64,000 nt of DNA from Apibacter mensalis (GTDB taxonomy: Bacteria; Bacteroidota; Bacteroidia; Flavobacteriales; Weeksellaceae), in contig NZ_LIVM01000001.1 in assembly GCF_001418685.1 (NCBI RefSeq), positions 1 through 64,000 on the forward strand. The letters run 5' to 3'. The translations under genes were made by a program, and so were the position numbers. Every line of letters starts with the position of its first letter. Within the stretch, counting starts at the first letter, position 1. A model generated the notes under the pieces. That model had not been told where the DNA came from. It was given only the letters and a program-made list of their open reading frames with translations, and searched no databases. This document shows positions 8,960-19,568 of this stretch, one piece after another.

Positions 8960-11623
8960 ATGCAGAGTATATTAAAATTATCAGGATTGGAAGTTTTCAC
9001 TGTTTATCCTGGAAGCAATTTTATAAATATAGGTGAAAGAACCAATGTTACCGGATCGCGTAAATTTTTAAATCTAATAAAGAATGAAAAATACGACGAA
9101 GCACTTTCGATAGCCAGAGAACAAGTGGAGGGAGGAGCACAGATCATTGATATTTGCATGGATGAAGGCCTAATTGACGGCGTGAAAGCTATGACCACCT
9201 TTTTACGCTTAATAGCCTCAGAACCGGATATAGCACGAGTTCCTATAGTAATTGATTCTTCAAATTGGGAAGTTATTGAAGCCGGATTAAAAAATATTCA
9301 AGGAAAAGGAATAGTTAATTCCATAAGTCTGAAAGAAGGAGAAGAAGAATTTATCAAAAAAGCTAAAATAATCCAACGATATGGAGCGGCTGTGATTATA
9401 ATGGCATTTGATGAAGAAGGGCAAGCCGACAATTTGGAAAAGCGAAAAAATATATCCCAACGTTCCTATAATATATTGGTGCATCAATTAAATATGAATC
9501 CATCTGATATTATTTTTGATCTTAATGTTTTTCCGGTAGGAACAGGGATGAAAGAACATCGAAGAAATGCACTTGATTTTTTTGAAGGCACCCGATGGGT
9601 TAAAGAAAATCTTCCGGGGTGCTTTGTATCGGGAGGAGTAAGTAATGTATCCTTTTCATTTAGAGGAAATAATAAAGTTCGTGAATCAATTAATGCAGCA
9701 TTTCTTTATCATGCCATCCAATACGGATTGGATATGGGAATAGTAAATCCTACTCAATTAGCCATCTACCAAGAAATTGAACCGGAATTGCTGCAAAAAA
9801 TTGAAGAAGTGTTATTTGATAAAGATGAAAATGCAACCGAAAGACTTATTGAATATGCGGAAACCATTGTACAAAATAAGGAAACAAAGGAGCAAAAAAT
9901 TGAAGAATGGAGGTCTTGGCCTATTGAAAAAAGATTGGAATTTGCTTTAATAAAGGGCAACGCAAACTATATTGAACAAGACGTTGAAGAAGCTCGTTTA
10001 CAAGCAAATAAACCTCTGGATGTGATTGAAGGTCCTTTAATGGATGGAATGAATACCGTAGGTGAACTATTTGGAGCCGGAAAAATGTTTTTACCTCAGG
10101 TGGTTAAAACTGCCCGAGTGATGAAAAAGGCCGTAGCATATCTGCAGCCTTTTATTGAAGCCGAAAAAAACGGAGAATCCCAATCTAACGGAAAAATACT
10201 TATGGCTACGGTAAAAGGAGATGTTCACGATATCGGTAAAAATATTGTAGGAGTCGTTTTGGCTTGCAACAATTATGAAATAATTGATTTAGGCGTCATG
10301 GTCCCAAAAGAAAAGATTATTGAAACCGCCATCAAAGAGAAGGTGGATTTAATTGGACTTAGCGGTCTCATTACTCCTTCTTTAGATGAAATGATTCATG
10401 TGGTAGAAGAATTAGAAAGAAGAAATCTCTCTTTTCCGGTTATGATAGGAGGAGCTACTACTTCTAAAATTCATACAGCTTTAAAAATTGCACCTAAATA
10501 TAGTCATGCGGTTATACATGTTTTAGATGCCTCTAAATCAGTTACCGTGGCTTCTTCCCTACTCTCTTCACAAAGCGAAGATTTCAAGAAAATAATATCA
10601 GAGGAATACACCCATCTAAGAGAGGGATACCTTAACAGAGGTACGGAAAAAGAATATCTTTCTTTAGTACAAGCACGTATGAATAAACTAAAAATTGATT
10701 GGAAACTATACACTCCTTATATACCCAAACAACTTGGAGTTCAAGTTTTTACTTCCATACGTCTGGAAGATTTAACAGAATATATCGATTGGCAACCTTT
10801 TTTCAGAACCTGGCAACTCACCGGAAAATATCCGGAGTTACTTTCAGATAAAGTGATCGGTGAAGAAGCCTCCCAGCTGCATAAGGATGCTTTAAAAATG
10901 CTTGAGAAGATAATTGCTGAAAAATTGCTTCAGCCTAAAGCCGTAATTGGTCTATTTAAGGCAAATTCTAACCAACAAGATGATATAGAGATTTATTCGA
11001 ATGAAAATAATCTAATCCATACATTTCGAACCTTGAGGCAACAATCTAAAAAATCACAGGGAGCTCCGAATTTAGCATTATCTGATTTTATTTTACCTAA
11101 AAATAAGGAAAACATACACGATTATATAGGATGTTTTACCGTATCGATTTTTGGAGCTGAATCTCTTGCTAAACACTATGAAGCTAACTATGACGATTAT
11201 TCGGCCATCATGATAAAAGCCGTTTCGGATAGATTGGTGGAAGCATTAGCTGAATATATGCATGCTAGGGTCCGAAAAGAAATTTGGGGATATGCTCCGA
11301 AAGAAATCTTGGATAGGGAATTACTAATTAAAGAAAAATACCAAGGTATTCGCCCGGCACCCGGTTATCCTGCTTGTCCCGATCATCTAGAAAAAATAAC
11401 TATTTGGGAACTCCTTGATGTAAACAATAACATTGGTGTTCAACTTACCGAAAACCTTGCGATGTACCCTGCCTCTTCCATCTCCGGATATTACTTTGCA
11501 AATCCTCAATCCAAATATTTCGGATTAGGGAAAATTACACAAGATCAAGTCGAAGATTATGCAAAACGGAAAGAAATAAAACTGAAAGATGCCCAATATT
11601 GGCTAACCCCTAATTTAGCTTAA
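8960..11623 (+). CDS. metH: methionine synthase, pterin/B12/activation half
   Basis: This gene holds everything in cobalamin-dependent methionine synthase except the homocysteine domain. In order: pterin-binding barrel (start to ~300, with [17 protein letters not shown]), helical B12 cap (~330-400), B12-binding Rossmann domain with the axial histidine in [15 protein letters not shown] (about residue 423) and GGATTS, and the AdoMet activation domain with [12 protein letters not shown] and [14 protein letters not shown] near the end. The partner homocysteine domain is at 24293, about 13 kb away. An alternative TTG start at 8948 would add four residues; the promoter position favours 8960. Function: methyl transfer from 5-methyl-THF to homocysteine, with reductive reactivation. 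Confidence 0.95.
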   Translation: MQSILKLSGLEVFTVYPGSNFINIGERTNVTGSRKFLNLIKNEKYDEALSIAREQVEGGAQIIDICMDEGLIDGVKAMTTFLRLIASEPDIARVPIVIDSSNWEVIEAGLKNIQGKGIVNSISLKEGEEEFIKKAKIIQRYGAAVIIMAFDEEGQADNLEKRKNISQRSYNILVHQLNMNPSDIIFDLNVFPVGTGMKEHRRNALDFFEGTRWVKENLPGCFVSGGVSNVSFSFRGNNKVRESINAAFLYHAIQYGLDMGIVNPTQLAIYQEIEPELLQKIEEVLFDKDENATERLIEYAETIVQNKETKEQKIEEWRSWPIEKRLEFALIKGNANYIEQDVEEARLQANKPLDVIEGPLMDGMNTVGELFGAGKMFLPQVVKTARVMKKAVAYLQPFIEAEKNGESQSNGKILMATVKGDVHDIGKNIVGVVLACNNYEIIDLGVMVPKEKIIETAIKEKVDLIGLSGLITPSLDEMIHVVEELERRNLSFPVMIGGATTSKIHTALKIAPKYSHAVIHVLDASKSVTVASSLLSSQSEDFKKIISEEYTHLREGYLNRGTEKEYLSLVQARMNKLKIDWKLYTPYIPKQLGVQVFTSIRLEDLTEYIDWQPFFRTWQLTGKYPELLSDKVIGEEASQLHKDALKMLEKIIAEKLLQPKAVIGLFKANSNQQDDIEIYSNENNLIHTFRTLRQQSKKSQGAPNLALSDFILPKNKENIHDYIGCFTVSIFGAESLAKHYEANYDDYSAIMIKAVSDRLVEALAEYMHARVRKEIWGYAPKEILDRELLIKEKYQGIRPAPGYPACPDHLEKITIWELLDVNNNIGVQLTENLAMYPASSISGYYFANPQSKYFGLGKITQDQVEDYAKRKEIKLKDAQYWLTPNLA

Positions 11624-11760
11624 GTCACCTGAAATCGTTACTTAGGTTAATGCTCAATAATTTAGTTTTTTATAAAACAGATAAAAAACCGAACTTACTA
11701 ATATTTGTTTTCTTTAAGTACTTTTTTATACAGATAATCTTAGCTTATTAAAAGAAACAA

Positions 11761-11768
11761 TACCTTTG
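11761..11768 (+). promoter_or_regulatory. -7 box for the response regulator gene
   Basis: TACCTTTG, a full match to TAnnTTTG. It ends only five bases before the ATG at 11774, so the transcript may be leaderless. The in-frame GTG at 11768 overlaps the box and is unlikely to be the start. Confidence 0.45.
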
Positions 11769-11773
11769 TGTTT

Positions 11774-12451
11774 ATGAATATTCTTTTAGTGGAAGATGAT
11801 TTGAGAGTTTCAGAATTGATTAAAAAGGGACTCAATGAGCAAGGTTTCAACGTAACCTTAGCCTATGACGGTTTATCGGCAAAAAACGTATTCCGCAACA
11901 ATGAATTTGACCTATTAATCACCGATATTATTCTACCGAAAATAAGTGGCATAGACCTTTGTAAGATAATAAGAACATTAAAACCGGAATTTCCCATTAT
12001 TATCTTAACAGCTCTAGGAACTACGGACGATAAAATTGAAGGATTTGAGGCCGGAGCAGATGATTATCTAGTAAAGCCTTTTGAAATGAGAGAGTTGATA
12101 GCAAGGATAAAAGCTATTTTAAAAAGAGTTTCAAAAAATAAATCCGGATATATCTTAAAATTTTGTGATTTGGAAATGAATTTGCAAACAAAAATTGTAA
12201 AAAGAAGTGATCAAGAACTGAATCTTACCCTAAAAGAGTTTAAACTCCTGGAATTTTTATTGAAAAACCAAGGCAGAGTCATTTCCAGAACAGAAATTGC
12301 CCAAAAAGTTTGGAATACTCATTTCGATACCGGAACTAACTTTATAGATGTATATATTAATTATTTACGAAAAAAAGTGGATAAAGAATTCGAAAATAAA
12401 CTTATTCATACCAGATCTGGTATGGGATTCATATTAAAATCCGATAAGTGA
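11774..12451 (+). CDS. OmpR/PhoB-family response regulator (metal-efflux type)
   Basis: A 225-residue two-component response regulator. The receiver domain has the acidic pocket D8-D9 (LLVEDD), phospho-acceptor D51 in LLITDIILPK, the switch threonine in IILTALG and the lysine in DYLVKPFE. The C-terminal winged helix ends with the usual IDVYINYLRKKVD and GMGFIL segments. It overlaps the histidine kinase by four bases and is followed by an RND metal efflux system, so it most likely resembles CusR/CzcR and activates czcBAC in response to envelope metal. Start: ATG 11774 chosen over GTG 11768 because the latter overlaps the promoter box. Confidence 0.9.
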   Translation: MNILLVEDDLRVSELIKKGLNEQGFNVTLAYDGLSAKNVFRNNEFDLLITDIILPKISGIDLCKIIRTLKPEFPIIILTALGTTDDKIEGFEAGADDYLVKPFEMRELIARIKAILKRVSKNKSGYILKFCDLEMNLQTKIVKRSDQELNLTLKEFKLLEFLLKNQGRVISRTEIAQKVWNTHFDTGTNFIDVYINYLRKKVDKEFENKLIHTRSGMGFILKSDK

Positions 12452-13821
12452 AAATCCGCACCAAAATAACTTTATTATTTTCATGGATTACAGCAACCAT
12501 ACTGTTGATATTTGCTTCCATTATTTATTATTCAGCCAAACAAAACAGAGATAGAGAGTTTTATTCTTTATTAAAAAAAGAGGCAATAACCAAAGCAAAT
12601 CTTTATTTTAAAGCAAAAGTTCCTCCCCAAACTCTCCAGCAAATTTACTATAACAATTATCAAACAATTCAAGAAGTTGAAGTAGCGGTATATGATAAAG
12701 AGTTCCATCTTCTTTATCATGACGCGGTAGATATTGATTTTGTAAAAGAAACACCCGAAATGATTCACGAAATTTACACCAAGGGAGAAATTAAATTTCA
12801 TCAAGGAGATTGGCAAGTAATTGGACTAACTTATTTATTTAAAAACGACAAATACATAATTACAGCAGCTGCCTACGACCTGTATGGATATAATGAGCTA
12901 AAATATTTATTAAGGAATTCATGCATCATCTTTATTTTTTCAATACTTTTTATTATCCTAGTCGGATATTATTTTTCCAAAAAGGCATTACAACCAATTA
13001 AAAATTTAGCTGATGAAATGAATAAAATATCTGCCAATCATTTAAATGTTAGATTGAATATTAAGTCTAAAAACGATGAACTTTCCAAATTAGCAATTAC
13101 TTTTAACGAAATGCTTACTCGTTTAGAAAATTCTTTTGAAGCTCAAAAAAATTTTGTTTCCAATATCTCTCATGAATTACGAACCCCATTAGCGGCAATT
13201 ATTGCCGAATTAGAATTGTCTTTACATACTCGTAAAACACCGAAACAATACCGAATCATTCTTGAAAATATCTTATGGGATGCTAAAAAAATAACTAAAT
13301 TATCTAATAATCTGCTTGATTTAGCTAAAGCTAGTTATGATACGTCTATCATAACTTTTAAACCTACAAGAATAGACGAAATCCTATTAGACGCATGCAG
13401 TCATGTACAACAAGCTAATGGTAAATATAAAACAAAAATATCCTTTGAAAATGATTCTATACACGATCATGAGATAGTAGTGATTAAAGGTAATGAATAT
13501 TTATTAAAAGTTGCCTTTATCAATCTTATTGAAAACGGATGTAAATTTTCAGAAGAACATATATGCTACATATCTATTTCAACTATTAACTCAAAACTCC
13601 AACTGAAATTTTCTGATCATGGAATTGGAATTCCGCCAGAAGATATTCCAAATATATTTATCCCTTTTTACAGAGGAAAAAATAAAAATTTTTCTTACGG
13701 AAACGGAATAGGTCTGTCCCTAACCGAAAAAATCATTCAGCTGCACTTCGGAACGATCCATGTTACTAGCCAATTATATCAAGGTACTATTTTTACAATT
13801 CAATTTTCACACTTGAATTAA
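12448..13821 (+). CDS. sensor histidine kinase, partner of the upstream regulator
   Basis: A 457-residue membrane kinase. Two transmembrane helices (about 8-28 and 155-176) bracket a ~125-residue periplasmic sensor domain, followed by HAMP (~177-230), the dimerisation domain with phospho-acceptor H242 in NISHELRTPLAAI, and a HATPase domain with N box (INLIENGCKF), G1 (DHGIGI) and G2 (GNGIGLSL). The GTG start overlaps the regulator stop (GTGA), showing translational coupling. The layout matches CusS/CzcS. It would sense periplasmic Cu/Ag or Zn/Cd/Co; no metal-binding residues in the sensor are obvious enough to decide which. Confidence 0.9.
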   Translation: MKIRTKITLLFSWITATILLIFASIIYYSAKQNRDREFYSLLKKEAITKANLYFKAKVPPQTLQQIYYNNYQTIQEVEVAVYDKEFHLLYHDAVDIDFVKETPEMIHEIYTKGEIKFHQGDWQVIGLTYLFKNDKYIITAAAYDLYGYNELKYLLRNSCIIFIFSILFIILVGYYFSKKALQPIKNLADEMNKISANHLNVRLNIKSKNDELSKLAITFNEMLTRLENSFEAQKNFVSNISHELRTPLAAIIAELELSLHTRKTPKQYRIILENILWDAKKITKLSNNLLDLAKASYDTSIITFKPTRIDEILLDACSHVQQANGKYKTKISFENDSIHDHEIVVIKGNEYLLKVAFINLIENGCKFSEEHICYISISTINSKLQLKFSDHGIGIPPEDIPNIFIPFYRGKNKNFSYGNGIGLSLTEKIIQLHFGTIHVTSQLYQGTIFTIQFSHLN

Positions 13822-13889
13822 CTCCCCTTCTCATAAAATTCTAATTTTTTTTTAATCTTTTTTTACTATTCATTAACAAATAGTTACCT

Positions 13890-13897
13890 TACTTTTG
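13890..13897 (+). promoter_or_regulatory. -7 box for the czcBAC operon
   Basis: TACTTTTG matches TAnnTTTG, with an inferred start near 13904 and the adaptor ATG at 13935. It suggests the pump operon has a promoter separate from that of the two-component genes. No clear TTG -33 is present, which would fit an activator-dependent promoter. Confidence 0.4.
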
Positions 13898-13934
13898 TAT
13901 ACATAAAAGTTTAGAATTAAAAAAGGCAGAGAAT

Positions 13935-15059
13935 ATGAAAACTATAAAAATCCAAAGCTTCAACTTACTAATTTTAGGGTTATGCTTTATAATCTATTCG
14001 TGTCATAAAAAAATAACGGAAGAAGAAAAACCGGAATATACAGTTAGTGGAAACACAATTATTTTAACGGATAATTCCAACCTTAAAAATCATTTAAAAA
14101 TAGAACCGGTAAGAAATGAATGGCTAAGTTCGAATTTATCAACCGTTGGGGTAGTTAGAGCCATACCTACCTGTTATGCAGAAATTGTTCCCCCGTTCGC
14201 CGGTAGAATTACGCAATCATTTGTAAAACTGGGACAAAGGGTAAAGGTAGGTTCTCCTCTTTTTGCAATCAGCTCACCTGAATATTTCAACGCCCAAAAA
14301 GACTATTTCGAAGCTCAGCAAGAATATTCTTTATCCAATCTAAATTTAAAGAGGCAAAAAGACTTATTGCAACACGGAGTAGGTATACAACGGGTAGTAG
14401 AAGAAGCCAAGACCGATTACGAAACGAAGAAATCAGCCCTGGAAAATGCTACAGCAGCCCTAAAGGTCTTTAATATAAATATAAACAATTTAAAACTAGG
14501 TCAGCCACTAATAGTAACCTCTCCTATCAAAGGAGAAATAATTACCAGTAACATAGTTATCGGTCAATATATAAAAGAAGAAACAGAACCTATAACCACG
14601 ATTGCAGAATTAAATAAAGTATGGATTGCCGGACAAATAAAAGAAAAGGACTTGGGATTCATTAATAAACTAAAAGAAGTTACTATACAAGCTGATGCTT
14701 TTCCCCATAAAAAAATAACTGGCAACATATTTCATGTCAATGAAATGGTTGATGAAAACACCCGAAGTGTTGAGGTTTTGGTTGAATGCGATAATTCGGA
14801 CAGGACACTAAAACCGGGAATGTATGTGAACGTGAATTTTAAAAATGAACCAGGAGAAACTCTCACTGTACCCACCAAGGCCATCTATCAGGTAAACGAT
14901 GACCAATTTGTATTTGTTCAAGTAGACAAAAATAAATTTACCAAGAAAAAAGTTGAAACCAAAGACATTTCAAAAGATAAAACCGAAATAAAAAACGGTA
15001 TAAAATCAGGAGAAAATATTGTTACCGAAGGGGGAATATATTTACTGGAAGCCCAATAA
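13935..15059 (+). CDS. RND efflux periplasmic adaptor (CzcB/CusB family lipoprotein)
   Basis: A 374-residue membrane-fusion protein. It has a lipoprotein signal with lipobox IYSC (Cys ~23), a barrel-sandwich hybrid domain whose halves are PPFAGRITQSFVKLGQRVKVG and VTSPIKGEIITSNIVIGQYI, an alpha-hairpin between them, and the beta-barrel/MP domains towards the C terminus. It links the inner-membrane pump to the outer-membrane channel and may deliver metal. It lies directly upstream of the RND pump, with 16 bp between stop and the chosen pump start. There are no methionine- or histidine-rich metal motifs at the N terminus that would separate Cus from Czc. Confidence 0.9.
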   Translation: MKTIKIQSFNLLILGLCFIIYSCHKKITEEEKPEYTVSGNTIILTDNSNLKNHLKIEPVRNEWLSSNLSTVGVVRAIPTCYAEIVPPFAGRITQSFVKLGQRVKVGSPLFAISSPEYFNAQKDYFEAQQEYSLSNLNLKRQKDLLQHGVGIQRVVEEAKTDYETKKSALENATAALKVFNININNLKLGQPLIVTSPIKGEIITSNIVIGQYIKEETEPITTIAELNKVWIAGQIKEKDLGFINKLKEVTIQADAFPHKKITGNIFHVNEMVDENTRSVEVLVECDNSDRTLKPGMYVNVNFKNEPGETLTVPTKAIYQVNDDQFVFVQVDKNKFTKKKVETKDISKDKTEIKNGIKSGENIVTEGGIYLLEAQ

Positions 15060-15075
15060 ATTAAAAGGAAATAGC

Positions 15076-18000
15076 ATGAATAAATTGATTCAAATAACTA
15101 TACACAAACGTTGGATATTACTTACCCTTTTTGTTTTGCTTGCCATATTCGGCTATTATTCATGGAAACATCTTTCCATTGAAGCTTATCCGGATATTGC
15201 CGATGTAACTTCCCAAGTGGTAACCCAAGTTCCGGGACTGGCGGCTGAAGAAATTGAACAACAAATAACCATACCTGTTGAACGCGCTCTTAATGGACTT
15301 CCGGGAATGCACGTGATGCGTAGTAAAAGTACATTCGGACTATCCATTATAACCCTAGTTTTTGAAGATGGAGTTGATGATTACTGGGCAAGAATGAGGA
15401 TACAAGAAAGATTAAACGACGTAGAATTACCCTATCAGGCAACACCCGAATTAGATCCTCTTACTTCTCCAATTGGAGAAATTTATCGATACATTATTGA
15501 AAGTAAAACACATGATTTGCGTGAACTGACAGATTTGCAAAATTTTGTTATCATACCAAGAATTAAACAAGTAGCAGGTGTGGCTGATGTAACGAATTTT
15601 GGAGGAATTACCACACAATTTCAAATTGAGCTGGATCCTAAAAAGCTAGATCAATATCAGCTATCTTTAGGAGAAGTTATTAAAACCATTGAAGATAATA
15701 ACGTAAATGCAGGAGGAAGTGTTTTACCTCACGGTGATTTAGGGTATGTGATTCGAGGAATTGGATTGGTTAAAAAACTGGAAGATATTGGTAAAATCGT
15801 TGTGAAATCGGATAAAGGAGTTCCTATATTATTAACTGACATAGGAAAACTTAAATATGGTAACATTGAACGCAAAGGAATATTAGGCTATACAGATAAA
15901 AAAAGGAATTATTCCGAAAGCATTGAGGGAATCGTTCTCTTATTAAAAGGACAAAATCCATCTCAAGTTTTAGAAGGAATTCATGAAGCCGTAAACGACC
16001 TTAATACCCAAATTTTACCGGTAGGAGTAAAAATACATCCATTTTTAGATAGAACCGAATTGGTAAACACTACTTTAAATACCGTATCCCACACCCTGTT
16101 TGAGGGAATGTCTCTGGTAATAGTTGTATTAATCGTTTTTTTAGGAAGCTGGAGAGGAGCCTTATTGGTAGCCGTTACCATTCCTCTTTCGCTTCTCATT
16201 GCTTTCATCCTGATGTATTTTACCCATATTCCGGCTAATTTGCTTTCCCTTGGAGCTATTGATTTTGGAATAATTGTAGACGGCGCTATCGTAATGATGG
16301 AAACCATACTTAGAAAACGCGAAGAAGAACCTGATAAAGAACTACAAGAAAAAACTATAGCACAAAGAGCAGCCGAAGTAGCAAAACCCATTTTATTTTC
16401 CACTATCATCATTATCACTGCCTATTTGCCTCTATTTGCTTTTGAAAGAGTGGAGAAAAAATTATTCACACCGATGGCATTTACAGTCAGCTATGCACTA
16501 TTTGGAGCCTTACTTGTTGCATTATTACTGATACCGGGATTAGCCTATTTCATTTACAAAAGACCCCAAAAATTCTATCACAACAAATGGCTGGAAAAAC
16601 TAACCGAAAACTATTTTATAACCATAAAAAGGATTATGAAATCTCCGAAAAAGATATTTATCCCTTTAGGAATTCTTCTGGGAGTCACTTTTTTACTGGC
16701 TTTTTACGTTGGAAAAGACTTTCTTCCTCCGTTGGATGAAGGCTCTATATGGCTTCAAGTTCAGCTACCACCCGGAATTTCCGTTGAAAAATCTAAAGAA
16801 TTGAGCGACACTTTACGCGCTCATACCATCAAATATGACGAAGTTACTTATATAACGGTACAAGCCGGTAGAAATGACGATGGTACTGACCCGTGGACTG
16901 CCTCACATTTTGAAGTCTCAATCGGATTAAAGCCCTATAAGGAATGGAAGAATGGAAAAACCAAATACGACCTTATCGCCGAACTTGAAAAAGAATATTC
17001 GAAACTCCCCGGTTTTACCGTCGGATTTTCCCAACCCATGATTGATGGAGTAATGGACAAAATATCCGGAGCTCATAGTGAGTTAGTTGTAAAAATTTAC
17101 GGTGATGATTTTGGGGAAACCAGGAGAATTGCCGATGATGTTTTAAAAACTTTAAAAAACGTAAATGGAGCAGTAGATTTAGCTATAGATCAGGAACCGC
17201 CATTACCTCAACTTCAGATAATTGCAAACAGGGATAAAATTGCCCAATACGGTTTAAATGTAGCCAATGTTGCAGAACTTATTGAAGTTGCCATTGGCGG
17301 AAAAGCAATTTCTCAAATCTTTATTGGAAATAAAGTTTACGATATCATATGTCGTTACGATGAAAACAGCAGAAATACACCTGATAAAATTTCAAACCTG
17401 ATGCTTACCTCTGAGACAGGAGCTAAAATACCTTTAGCCCAAGTATGCGATATCAAATTAAGTACAGGAGAAAGCACCATAACGAGAGAAATGAATAAGA
17501 GACATCTAACAGTCAAGCTTAATTTAAGGAATCGCGATTTAGGAAAATTTTTAGCAGAAGCTCAAAATAAAATTGAGAAAGAAGTTAAATACAATCATGA
17601 GAAATACCACATTAAATGGGGAGGACAGTTTGAAAACCAAAATAGAGCCTATGCTCGTTTAGCTTTTATCATTCCACTATCTCTAGGCATTATGTTTATT
17701 TTATTATATAGTGCTTTCGGAAATGTAAGACAAGCCGGATTGCTCATGAGCATTGTTCCCTTAGCCTTATTTGGCGGAATGTTGGCATTAAATATCAGAA
17801 ATATGACTTTGAATGTTTCTTCTGCTGTAGGTTTTATTGCTTTATCGGGAGTAGCTATACAAAACGGTGTGATTATGATCTCTCATATAAACTTTCTGCG
17901 AAAACAAGGGCTGACTCTTTTAAATGCAGTAATAATGGGAGCAAAAGATCGTTTCAGACCCGTATTAATGACTGCAACTGTGGCCATTTTAGGATTACTT

Positions 18001-18168
18001 CCCGCTTCATTAGCTACCGGTATTGGCTCGGATGTACAACGTCCATTGGCTACCGTAATCGTATACGGACTGTTATTTTCAACCGTTATTACCTTGTTTG
18101 CCCTACCTGCTCTATATTATATTATAGAAACCAAATGGGGAAAAGAGGAAATACCAGACGAAATTTAA
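15076..18168 (+). CDS. czcA: heavy-metal efflux RND pump (CzcA/CusA family)
   Basis: A 1030-residue HME-RND proton antiporter with the usual 12-helix plan: TM1 at ~13-31, a large periplasmic loop, TM2-6 (~335-510), a second loop and TM7-12 (~860-1015). TM4 carries D396, D402 and E409 in the pattern DFGIIVDGAIVMME, which matches the proton-relay signature of CzcA-type (Co/Zn/Cd) pumps rather than the CusA type. An upstream in-frame ATG at 15019 overlaps the adaptor gene; the ATG at 15076, behind AAAAGGA, gives the standard N terminus. Metal specificity is inferred from this signature only. Confidence 0.9.
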   Translation: MNKLIQITIHKRWILLTLFVLLAIFGYYSWKHLSIEAYPDIADVTSQVVTQVPGLAAEEIEQQITIPVERALNGLPGMHVMRSKSTFGLSIITLVFEDGVDDYWARMRIQERLNDVELPYQATPELDPLTSPIGEIYRYIIESKTHDLRELTDLQNFVIIPRIKQVAGVADVTNFGGITTQFQIELDPKKLDQYQLSLGEVIKTIEDNNVNAGGSVLPHGDLGYVIRGIGLVKKLEDIGKIVVKSDKGVPILLTDIGKLKYGNIERKGILGYTDKKRNYSESIEGIVLLLKGQNPSQVLEGIHEAVNDLNTQILPVGVKIHPFLDRTELVNTTLNTVSHTLFEGMSLVIVVLIVFLGSWRGALLVAVTIPLSLLIAFILMYFTHIPANLLSLGAIDFGIIVDGAIVMMETILRKREEEPDKELQEKTIAQRAAEVAKPILFSTIIIITAYLPLFAFERVEKKLFTPMAFTVSYALFGALLVALLLIPGLAYFIYKRPQKFYHNKWLEKLTENYFITIKRIMKSPKKIFIPLGILLGVTFLLAFYVGKDFLPPLDEGSIWLQVQLPPGISVEKSKELSDTLRAHTIKYDEVTYITVQAGRNDDGTDPWTASHFEVSIGLKPYKEWKNGKTKYDLIAELEKEYSKLPGFTVGFSQPMIDGVMDKISGAHSELVVKIYGDDFGETRRIADDVLKTLKNVNGAVDLAIDQEPPLPQLQIIANRDKIAQYGLNVANVAELIEVAIGGKAISQIFIGNKVYDIICRYDENSRNTPDKISNLMLTSETGAKIPLAQVCDIKLSTGESTITREMNKRHLTVKLNLRNRDLGKFLAEAQNKIEKEVKYNHEKYHIKWGGQFENQNRAYARLAFIIPLSLGIMFILLYSAFGNVRQAGLLMSIVPLALFGGMLALNIRNMTLNVSSAVGFIALSGVAIQNGVIMISHINFLRKQGLTLLNAVIMGAKDRFRPVLMTATVAILGLLPASLATGIGSDVQRPLATVIVYGLLFSTVITLFALPALYYIIETKWGKEEIPDEI

Positions 18169-18180
18169 AATCTGAAATTT

Positions 18181-19476
18181 ATGAGATCAATTAATAATAC
18201 CTTTTATAATAACTTACAAGTATTCATATGCCTCCTGTTTATTACATCAACTTTACCAGCTCAAGTTGTTGATACAATTTTTGCTAAAAAACAACTTAAC
18301 TATGTCGATTTTATTAAACAAGTTAAAGAAAACAATTTGGAATATGCAGCACAAAAATACATGGTAAATATTGCTGAAGCCGAGATTGAAAATGCGAAGA
18401 TTATGCCGGATGTGGAATGGAACATAGAAGGAACCGGCAATCAAAAGCATATGGGTAACAGTTTGGAAACCGGCTTAGGTTGGACAATTGAGCTGGGAGG
18501 AAAACGCAAAGCCCGTATTAATTTAGCTAAAAGCCAAGTCGATTTAAATCGTTATTTGTTACAAGATTATTTAAGAAACCTATATGCGGATGCTTCTTTA
18601 CAATTTCTTGAATGTATTCAAAATAAAAACTTGTTGGAAGTACATCTCAATTCCTATAAAACCTTATCCAACTTAGCCTCATCCGACAGTATCAGATATA
18701 AATTAGGAGATATAACCTTAACAGATTCTAAACAAAGTAAACTGGAAGCTCAATTCATGCTTAATGAAGTATACAAAGCAGAATCGGAATGGAAAAACTC
18801 TTTAATTGCTTTGAACTTATTAATGGGTAAGCCTCAAAAAGACACTTTATATACTGCCAAAAGCAATTATACCGATTGTAACAGAGACTTTGTTTTAGCA
18901 GATTTGATAACGACGGCACAAAATAATCGCGCCGATCTAAAAGCAGCCTTACAAAATAAAGATGTTTCGCAAAAAATGCTAAAGTTAGCTGAAGCCAATC
19001 GAGTGATGAATTTAGGAATCAGTGCCGGCATGCAGTTTAACGGGAAAGCTACCAATGAAGAAGCTCCCTCACCTTATCACACAGGTGTTACCGCCGGATT
19101 ATCCATACCTCTTCGTTTTTTAAACAACAGAAAAGGAGAAATTCAAACTGCACATTATACCCTACAACAAGCAGATTTAGAATATAAGCAAGTGGAACTT
19201 TTAATTCAAACTGAAGTAACTCAGGCTTATCAAAATTATGTAAATACCAAAAAACAAATGCAACAGTTTTCCAATGGTTTGCTTTCCGAATCTAAAGCCA
19301 TTTTAGAGGGTAAGATTTATTCCTATAAGCGAGGAAATACTTCACTTCTTGAAGTTTTAGATGCTCAAAGAACTTATAACGACGTTCAGGAAAATTATTA
19401 TCAAACCTTATATAATTACTGTTCAGCTTTAGTAAGATTGGAACGAACAGTCGGAATTTGGGATATAAATTTTTAA
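18181..19476 (+). CDS. TolC-family outer-membrane factor of the RND pump (CzcC-like)
   Basis: A 431-residue outer-membrane efflux protein with a signal peptide ending near TLPAQ (~28) and two OEP-type repeats containing long coiled-coil helices; the second ends with the typical Y-K-R-G-N-T-S-L-L-E-V-L-D-A-Q-R-T-Y pattern. It follows the pump by 12 bp and completes a three-part envelope-spanning metal exporter. Length is normal for CzcC/CusC-like proteins in Bacteroidota. Confidence 0.9.
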   Translation: MRSINNTFYNNLQVFICLLFITSTLPAQVVDTIFAKKQLNYVDFIKQVKENNLEYAAQKYMVNIAEAEIENAKIMPDVEWNIEGTGNQKHMGNSLETGLGWTIELGGKRKARINLAKSQVDLNRYLLQDYLRNLYADASLQFLECIQNKNLLEVHLNSYKTLSNLASSDSIRYKLGDITLTDSKQSKLEAQFMLNEVYKAESEWKNSLIALNLLMGKPQKDTLYTAKSNYTDCNRDFVLADLITTAQNNRADLKAALQNKDVSQKMLKLAEANRVMNLGISAGMQFNGKATNEEAPSPYHTGVTAGLSIPLRFLNNRKGEIQTAHYTLQQADLEYKQVELLIQTEVTQAYQNYVNTKKQMQQFSNGLLSESKAILEGKIYSYKRGNTSLLEVLDAQRTYNDVQENYYQTLYNYCSALVRLERTVGIWDINF

Positions 19477-19544
19477 TTCTAAAAACTAAGCTTCTCGGAA
19501 AAATTGTATTTTTTATTACCTTAGGTATTTTGATTGATAGACTA

Positions 19545-19552
19545 TATCTTTG
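19545..19552 (+). promoter_or_regulatory. -7 box for dus
   Basis: TATCTTTG, a full match to TAnnTTTG, 16 bases before the TTG start at 19569. It supports a short leader and the TTG start choice. Confidence 0.45.
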
Positions 19553-19568
19553 TAAAAAATTTTGATAT

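Noticed and set aside
15019-15075. Longer N terminus of the RND pump overlapping the adaptor gene
   Set aside because: The extra 19 residues come from the adaptor gene's DNA in another frame; ATG 15076 has AAAAGGA in front and gives the standard pump N terminus.
15981-16418. 145-codon minus-strand open frame inside the RND pump gene
   Set aside because: Shadow of the pump's coding sequence; composition not protein-like and no promoter.
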